From Valencia hispanica (Eukaryota > Chordata > Actinopteri > Cyprinodontiformes > Valenciidae), in NCBI GenBank assembly GCA_963556495.2, contig OY747709.1, forward strand, positions 17,750,900 through 17,814,899: a DNA stretch of 64,000 nt, in the 5' to 3' direction. How positions within the stretch are numbered: position 1 is the stretch's first letter; each line of letters starts with the position of its first letter. The notes beneath the pieces are model-generated. The model worked only from the letters and a program-made list of their open reading frames with translations, was not told the DNA's origin and did no database searches. This document shows, piece by piece, positions 57,801-64,000 of the stretch. Position numbers and translations under genes: made by a program.

Positions 57801-59741
57801 TCTTCAAACTTTTGTCACTTTCAGGGGTGGAACACCACATTTAGCTCACCAGACAAGAATAAGATGAAATTTTAACAAAAATATTATAAAACTAAAAATC
57901 CAGTTGTTATTTTTATTGCATTTTGATGTAGCTTTTCTCACAATTCATAAACAGTGATCTAAAAAATCTTATCACAGTTCTGTGCATCACTAAAACAAGT
58001 ACAGAACCTTGTTTTATTATGTATGATATAAAAAAAGTTAGGACCCAGCTCAGACCTTTGTTTAACCTCACGGATATCTTTTTGGCGTCACTGTTTATTT
58101 GTCCATACTCATGCTTATACAAAAATGTGCCATCCCTCAAGTAACAAATCAAATCATCATATTCATCTTTTCCCTCAGCAATCTATGACCTAACGTATCA
58201 GAAGTCTTTTTTGTTAATGGTTTTCTGTACATAGTGACTTTAAGGGTAACTTCTACATAAACAAAGAACATGACATTGTGCTTTGTTGATTTTAGTCTAA
58301 CTTACCCTCTACTACTAGTGATCTGCAAAACAACAATATTTTTATGTAAACTTTTTGTTGTTTTATGTTTCAAATTTTATGTGAAAAACCACACTTAGTG
58401 GGGCAGAGCTCCTTGTAGCAGTGGGAAAAGCATTAAGTAAGTATGCAATTAATGCCAAAGTTAATGAAAGCTCATACCAATTAGGAGCCTGTTTACAAAG
58501 TAACTGACTTGGATAAGGTGAGGGATACTGTGACTCTGAGTCTGTAATCACTGTGTCAAATCTGTTTTTGCAGCATTTCCTTGTCTTAAGACAACTCCTC
58601 TCACAAAACAAGGCAGCAGTCTGTTGAAACGACAGAAACACCTTATGGAACTTATTAGGACTCTGAAGCTGTCTTCATGTTTTACAGCAACCACCCAGTG
58701 CTGGCAACACAGACAGGAAAAATTTAGCTCTTATTGTCCACGAGAAGAAGGCAAATGAGGATTTAGAGAGAAGCGGGGAATATTGACAGGCTGGGACTCG
58801 GCTGATCAATGCTTGCAAACACCAAACAAATGCACAAACTTTCCAGTTGCCTGTGAATGAAAAATATGCCCTCAGTTTTTGTTTGTTGTCCTTTTCTTTA
58901 GATTTTACTTTTTTGTTGCAGGTTTATTGTGTCTCAATGAGCCATACCCTCTCCTTTCACATTAAATCCCCCATTGCCACAGAACTGCATGATGGGCATT
59001 AAATAAAGTTGATATGTGGTGCCCTTTCTTTTCATTTTTTTTAGGTTACAAAGTCACCAGTAGACAGACAAATCCACAGAATACTTTTAGCATTTTCAGC
59101 CACGAAAAAAAAAATCGGGTTTGTTTTGTACCAGTCTTCTTCTTTTTCTTTAATCGAGTGGAGCAGATGGATTGTTATGCGCAACTGTCTGCAAAGTTTT
59201 TTTGCAGAAACTGTTGAAACTCAGACAGTATGGAATAAATCAGAAGCAACTGACTAGAGAATCGAAAACACAAAAATGATCATGAGTCATCAATCAGATC
59301 AATGAAGTGCTACAAGCAGAACTCTGTACCGTGCAAGATAACAAAAACTATGACCATACAGAAGACAAACTAAAACGAAACGAAATGTTGTACTTGAAAT
59401 CCTGACAAATGAGAACATGCATTACAGTATCTAATGACATGCAGCAAATCTAAAAGTTTTAAGTAAGAAGTCTGTCGACTGTACAGGCGCATTGGGTTGA
59501 GGTGGATGCTTTGTGTGTATCAGGGTACAGTGCCATTTTTCTGATGAAAAAAAAGCCTATATGTTTTTACAAAATAATCAAGGTAAATGTGCTAATGTTG
59601 ATAAAATTTCACACTTTCATCTCTGCCTCACTTTTCACAAAGATGCTTTGGGCTTTTTCAAGTTGTCACATTGTTTCCTGTATTGAGATCTGTGCAGGCA
59701 TTTTTAAGATCACTTGTTTCATGGGTCTCAACATGACGACA
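57801..59741. other. Unassigned AT-rich noncoding DNA
   Basis: No recognised gene or repeat. Short open frames (57913-58152 minus, 58363-58641 minus, 59502-59756 plus) show no domain. Confidence 0.35.
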
Positions 59742-59745
59742 TTAA

Positions 59746-60690
59746 AGAGTAACTAAACCCCAAAATAACTTTTTTTTGCTTCTAAACTATATAAATGGGT
59801 CTTTACCAATGTAGTCTTTCAGTTTCTGGGGATTTGTTTACATTTTGGTGTAAACTTGTTTAATTCTACACTTTTTGGTCTAAAAACGTCTTAGTGCTGC
59901 CCCCTTAGGGTTGAACTGTGGCTACTGCATTTGAATTTTGTGATTGGTGGAGAGCGGTACATCTTTACGTCACAGGCATTGACTGTGTCACAGCAGCCAT
60001 GGTCTCACAGACACGCCCCGTGGGTTTGGGTATAAAACTATCAGACATACCGGCCCCGTGGCGAGTTTGGAGTTGGATTGCGTTTTTCAGGTTACCATTA
60101 TCACATTAGCACTTAGTTAGCATAGCTAACATACTGTTTGAACGTTAGCCTATGTTAGCATTACCACTCAGAGACTGGACACCTCCTGTCTCTCTCTCCC
60201 TCAGCAGCAGCGCCAGCCTCGGACAGCGATGACTCAGCGCCCCGAGCCAGTGGCTCGAATTAATACGGCTCGCGGCCGCTGGGCTCCATAAAGCCTCCCT
60301 CTACCTCTCTACCTCCGGTGACGACAGAGGAGATCCCTTGATTCAGGGCACCGAGCCAGCGCCGCCCGAGCTCATTGCTGCTGAGGCAGAGGGAGACAAG
60401 AGGAGTCCGGTCTTTGAGTGGTGATGCTAACATAGTTCAAAACAGATCAATGTTGATCAGATCGATCAGTTGCAAAACTGCCAACGTCGCTTTGGTCACT
60501 GTCCATGTTTCAGTGTCAAAATAAGCGAGCTGTCACTGTCCTACGGAACACACTCCCACGTTCCCCCCTCCGCTTTTCCTCAACACTTGGCCATACCCTT
60601 CCGTGCCTCCTGGCACCGCCCACTTTGTAGAATTTTTCAAATGTTATCTGGGGGGCGGGGTTTATGATTTTTCAGGGGGTTCAGTACACT
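59746..60690. mobile_element. Non-autonomous TTAA-site DNA transposon, 945 bp
   Basis: TTAA flanks both sides (59742-59745 and 60691-60694). The ends are imperfect inverted repeats: left AGAGTAACTAAACCCC, right (reverse complement) AGTGTACTGAACCCCC. TTAA targets are typical of piggyBac and Kolobok elements. The interior is GC- and CpG-richer than the surroundings (for example 60200-60400) and carries no transposase frame. Assignment between the two superfamilies is not possible from this copy. Confidence 0.75.
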
Positions 60691-60694
60691 TTAA

Positions 60695-61226
60695 GGAGAT
60701 TTTGTGAAACATCAACTCCCGTTACATCTTTGAAGTATATCTGGTGCTTATTGTGTGTATACTGGGATCAGTGATGTGGAAGGTTTTTTCCTGTGGGTAT
60801 GTTACTTTTTTGGATAAATCACCAACTCATTCAATTTTATTTTTCTTCTTAGTCAAATATCATTTGACCATCCAGGGATAAAATGATGTGTTTTTAGTGC
60901 CTTTTTAGTAATTTAAATAATTATTATCCAAAATAACCAGGCAATAAGTGATTCAGTCAGCTTCACTCACTGTGGTAAGATCTGGGGTTAGGTGGGCAGT
61001 GTCAGACAAGGAGTCCAACCACTGATTGCTCAGGATCACCCCCCAAAAAAAAGCCACGCCTACCTTGAGACTTGACCTCATGTTAAAAACATTAGTTCTC
61101 CATTGGCATGCATACATACAACAATACTAACTGTGCAGTGCACCTATTTTTTTAAGGGGGTGGTGGCATGCAAAATCGACTTTTTTAAGCTTTTCATCAC
61201 ATTAAGTCATTCCCTCCTTAAAAACA
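60695..61226. other. Unassigned noncoding DNA
   Basis: No recognised gene or repeat. Confidence 0.35.
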
Positions 61227-61316
61227 GGCCAAACGTATTTCTTACGGTAATTTATGTATTTTTGAGTAATCTTTGGAAACTCTCGCCTCCAAAAAAATGA
61301 GGCTGTTTGTTGAAAA

Positions 61317-61498
61317 TGGTTGGAATTCATTTTTGGAAACGACCCTCCTCCCAAAAAGATTTGCTTCGTTTGTGCCAGCCATTTCAAAGAAGGTTGCTTC
61401 CAGAACAAACGTTTATTTGACAGTGGATTAGTAAGCAAGATGACGTTGAAGAACGATGCAATCCCCACTCTCAAGAGTATTTCTTCAGAGCCAACACA
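61317..61498 (+). pseudogene. THAP-type zinc finger, C-terminal half (exon-like fragment)
   Basis: THAP domains are C2CH zinc-dependent DNA-binding modules in host regulators and in some transposases. The frame gives 'WLEFIFGN' then 'KKICFVCASHFKEGCFQNKR' and 'LFDSGLVSKMTLKNDAIPTL'. This matches the C-terminal half: the C..H pair (Cys-Ala-Ser-His-Phe), then Cys-Phe, and an AVPT-like 'DAIPTL' box. The first half (the Cys-x(2-4)-Cys pair) is absent, and a TGA stands two codons before Trp. The frame reads '...SSEPTQ' and meets CAGGTAACTGG at about 61497, a good splice donor. It could be an exon of a THAP gene, or a relic of a THAP-bearing transposon. I cannot tell which. Confidence 0.65.
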
Positions 61499-61594
61499 GG
61501 TAACTGGAAATGCTCTGATTCAGCTTGTTAGAACAACATAGTTTAGGATAATTCAGAGTTAGATCTGTGCACTGCAGCTCGTGTTTATTAATCA

Positions 61595-62420
61595 GTCCCT
61601 CCAGGAATTCACGATGTTGCGATCGTTACTATTAACGCAAATTCAGCCAATCCCCGCGAATTCTGCACGTCTTGCAATTTTCTACAATTAACGCAACTTT
61701 ACCGCACGTTTTACCAGTTTTGACTCTCCCTTTCATTACCTTACATCTGACGGCGTCGCATATCATGTACACTCCCTGTGTCTTATGTGAGAGGAATTGA
61801 GAATAAAACATGTTACATTTTCATTTTGCCAATGTATGTGCTATGGGGTACAGTTTCCTCACTCAGTCATGAAAATCCATTACCTGTTGGCGAAATTCGC
61901 CGTTTTGAATCCAAAATGGGTCACCTACATAATTCGTGTATTTCCAATGAGAAAATGATCAGCTGTAAATAGTGATGCACAGACAGTAGCAGCGAGCAGC
62001 ATGTTTTCAGGAGAGCAGTTTTTATGTGAATGACAGGAGCTGTACTTTCAATTACTTTTTAGATACGCTGAGTTATTTGGAATTAAAAACTGTTTCAACC
62101 GACCTCAAGGCTAGTTTCCAACTAATTTTCAAGTGATTGGCAAAGCATAAAAGAAAATCACACATAAAGAAGTTGCTGCAGTACGGTAATGCTTCGTGCC
62201 CATGTGGAGAATGTTGTGATGACGTTGAAGACAGGGGGAGTGTCTGAGGCTCTTAAAGAGACATGCCGCTAATTTCAAGGCATTTAGTTTTCGGACAAAT
62301 TTCAAAAAGGTAGTTTATATTATTTACTGAACTTACGGATCGATTTACAGTAATATTATGGCTGTACTGTACCATATAATTGCGCTCTCTTCCCGAGAAA
62401 AACGTGCTACCCCCCTTTAA
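61595..62420. repeat. Repeat-like CpG-bearing block
   Basis: The segment starting 'CAGTCCCTCCAGGAATTCAC' with 'GCGATCGTTACTATTAACGC' and 'CAATCCCCGCGAATTCTGCA' has the look of a common fish DNA-transposon consensus, with higher CpG content than its flanks. I could not place both ends or a transposase. It lies just downstream of the THAP fragment, so the two might be parts of one element. Confidence 0.4.
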
Positions 62421-63458
62421 TAAATATTTACTTCTAGGCATCAGTTATAATGACCAGGTAATTCAAGCTAATACAAAAAGCAGATGTCATCAGATGACAT
62501 TACCAGATAATAATACTGTGTTGTACATTAAAAATATATCATTTTAAATTTGGTAAATAAAAATCTGCATATTTATTTTTCAAAATATTGAAAAAAGTTG
62601 GTTTTAACTTTTGAGTCAACTAAACTAAAGTTCGGCTTTGACATTTTCAAAATATCTTTATCAAAAGTGCAACTTAGCTGATATAGTGCTTCATGACAGG
62701 CCTTACTGGGGTTTGTCTTTGTAGATAATAATATCTACAAAGAAGCCAGATAATAAATTCTTACCTTTTTCTTTCATCAGCCTTCACACCTTTACTGAAA
62801 CCTAAAAAAGATAAAGATAAAAAAGAGCATTAAAATAAATGCATCTTTTATGCAAAAAGCATAAACTCGATATATATATATATATAAATATAACTAACAG
62901 TTCTAGGAAATTCCAACCGTTAAATTCAGTACTTTTATTTAATCAGAAAGACAATGACTCTTAGTTTAAGGGATAATTGTGCTACAAAAAATTATTCTTT
63001 ACACAATTAGATGTCTGGCTGAAAAGTCCTGTGAGATAAATGGAATTAAGCCCTGTTTTGATAGTAATGTCCCTTGTCTAGCTCCATCATCCTGTCTTAT
63101 CTGTTTACATTCCTGGGTCCTGCTTCTTTACCCTAACTTACAAAAGCACTCCTATGGTGTTTCTAGCAGATCTGTGTTTACAAGGAGTCATAAAAACCTT
63201 TTGTAAACAGTGACCGCATTGTGAAAGCAGTCTGCATAAAATCAGAGGATAAGTTTAAATCCAAGTAGACCAAAAACTGTCTGCATTATATTGTTGAGCT
63301 ACACGCACACAACTTTGACTGTTAGAGCTATAATAATGCATTTAGCCTTGTAACTAGAGAAAATTAAATATCAGCACTTTTATAGTAATAGGTGATGAGT
63401 ATACCAGTTGCTACATATACAACCTGCCAAATCTAATGTAGACCCAACACATCACATT
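62421..63458. other. Unassigned AT-rich noncoding DNA
   Basis: The segment holds a short (AT)n tract (about 62868-62886) and one hairpin, and nothing else I recognise. Confidence 0.35.
62716..62743. other. Perfect hairpin, 11-12-bp arms
   Basis: TCTTTGTAGATA and its reverse complement flank a 4-base loop. No coding or repeat context explains it. Confidence 0.7.
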
Positions 63459-64000
63459 TATTGGCACCCCTGACAAATGTTATAGGATAAATATGCGAAT
63501 CTGTCTTATGCACTTTTTGGATGAATCAAAGTGCCATGAAATTCATACTTAATAATTTATTACTTCCTACCTTCTTGGGGTGAAAATATTGTGTTAAAAA
63601 GAAACCAATTTGTCTTAGCCACTCTTTAAAATGGGAACGACAAGAGACTATTTCATTCAAGCAAGCCAGATGTTTGTTGATCTTCATTAGTCAGGGCATG
63701 GCCACAAAAATAGCTGCAGGTCTAATTTTACTACAGTCAGAGAAATAACTGTAAAAGTTGAAAACAAGTGGAACTGAGACAAACAAAACTTTGGACGAGG
63801 ACTCCAGTTTATCTTACCACCACATAGAGTAAGGATGTTGGTAATCAAGCTAATACAAATCCCTGAAGTTTACTGTTAGAGTAACACAGTAACTGTTTTC
63901 ATTATTATGCTCTGCAAAAAAGAGGAATTTCTACATTGTTTTTCACACATCCTTTCCAGTGAAGGCAATACTAAAGGCAGGTTCTGTATATATTTGATAA
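63459..64000 (+). mobile_element. Tc1-like transposon remnant, cut by the window end
   Basis: The left terminal repeat begins around 'TTTATTGGCACCCCTGACAA'. A decayed transposase N-terminus follows from about 63632: 'MGTTRDYFIQASQMFVDLH', 'SGHGHKNS', 'RGLQFILPPHRVRMLV'. Stops interrupt it. It appears to be a different Tc1 subfamily from the element at 28001-29631. The remainder lies beyond the window. Confidence 0.8.

Overview
The window is teleost fish nuclear DNA. It is AT-rich and has no bacterial-style operons. It is built from fish transposon families: Tc1-like DNA transposons, L2, Rex1/CR1-like, RTE and L1 LINEs, short LTR elements, a tRNA-derived SINE and small non-autonomous DNA elements. 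I found no complete host protein-coding gene. The only host-like coding signal is a short THAP zinc-finger fragment near 61.3-61.5 kb. The region is therefore intergenic or inside a long intron. Family names rest on recognised protein motifs and remembered family consensus, not on a database search.

Layout. 0-8.5 kb: a long TA microsatellite, a Rex1-like LINE (-), L2 pieces (+), a Tc1 remnant with both ends, and a Tc1 remnant interrupted by an L2 piece. 8.5-13 kb: mostly unassigned AT-rich DNA with one small Tc1 fragment. 13-16.3 kb: a Tc1 remnant, then a decayed L2-type LINE (+) split by a 463-bp element with a perfect 8-bp target duplication. 17.6-19.8 kb: a solo LTR with a 5-bp target duplication, unassigned repeat-like sequence and LINE/LTR-like ends. 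21.5-22.8 kb: another CR1-like LINE. 24.8-31.1 kb: the densest nest, an RTE LINE split by an LTR that is itself split by a nearly intact Tc1 transposon. 31-41.9 kb: repeat-poor, with a mosaic duplication (34.9, 36.1-36.4, 37.1-37.3 kb). 41.9-45.3 kb: an LTR-like element, an unassigned G-rich repeat, and Tc1 and hAT-like remnants. 45.3-54.1 kb: an L2 LINE (-) broken by an insert that carries a solo LTR, followed by a roughly full-length L1 (-, about 6.2 kb, 17-bp target duplications). 54.4-57.9 kb: a Tc1 remnant, a TTAA-element end, a 3'-UTR-only L1 copy with its own target duplication, and an L2 3' UTR. 59.7-64 kb: a 945-bp TTAA-flanked element, the THAP fragment, a CpG-bearing repeat-like block, and the start of another Tc1 remnant.

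How the parts relate. The elements give relative ages. In each nest the outer LINE must predate what interrupts it: RTE before LTR before Tc1, L2 before the 463-bp element, Tc1 before the L2 fragment, and L1 before the SINE. The youngest-looking coding element is the Tc1 at 28.0-29.6 kb. Its transposase is open from start to a single late stop and its terminal repeats are about 285 bp long and closely matched. All other coding remnants carry frameshifts, stops or truncations.
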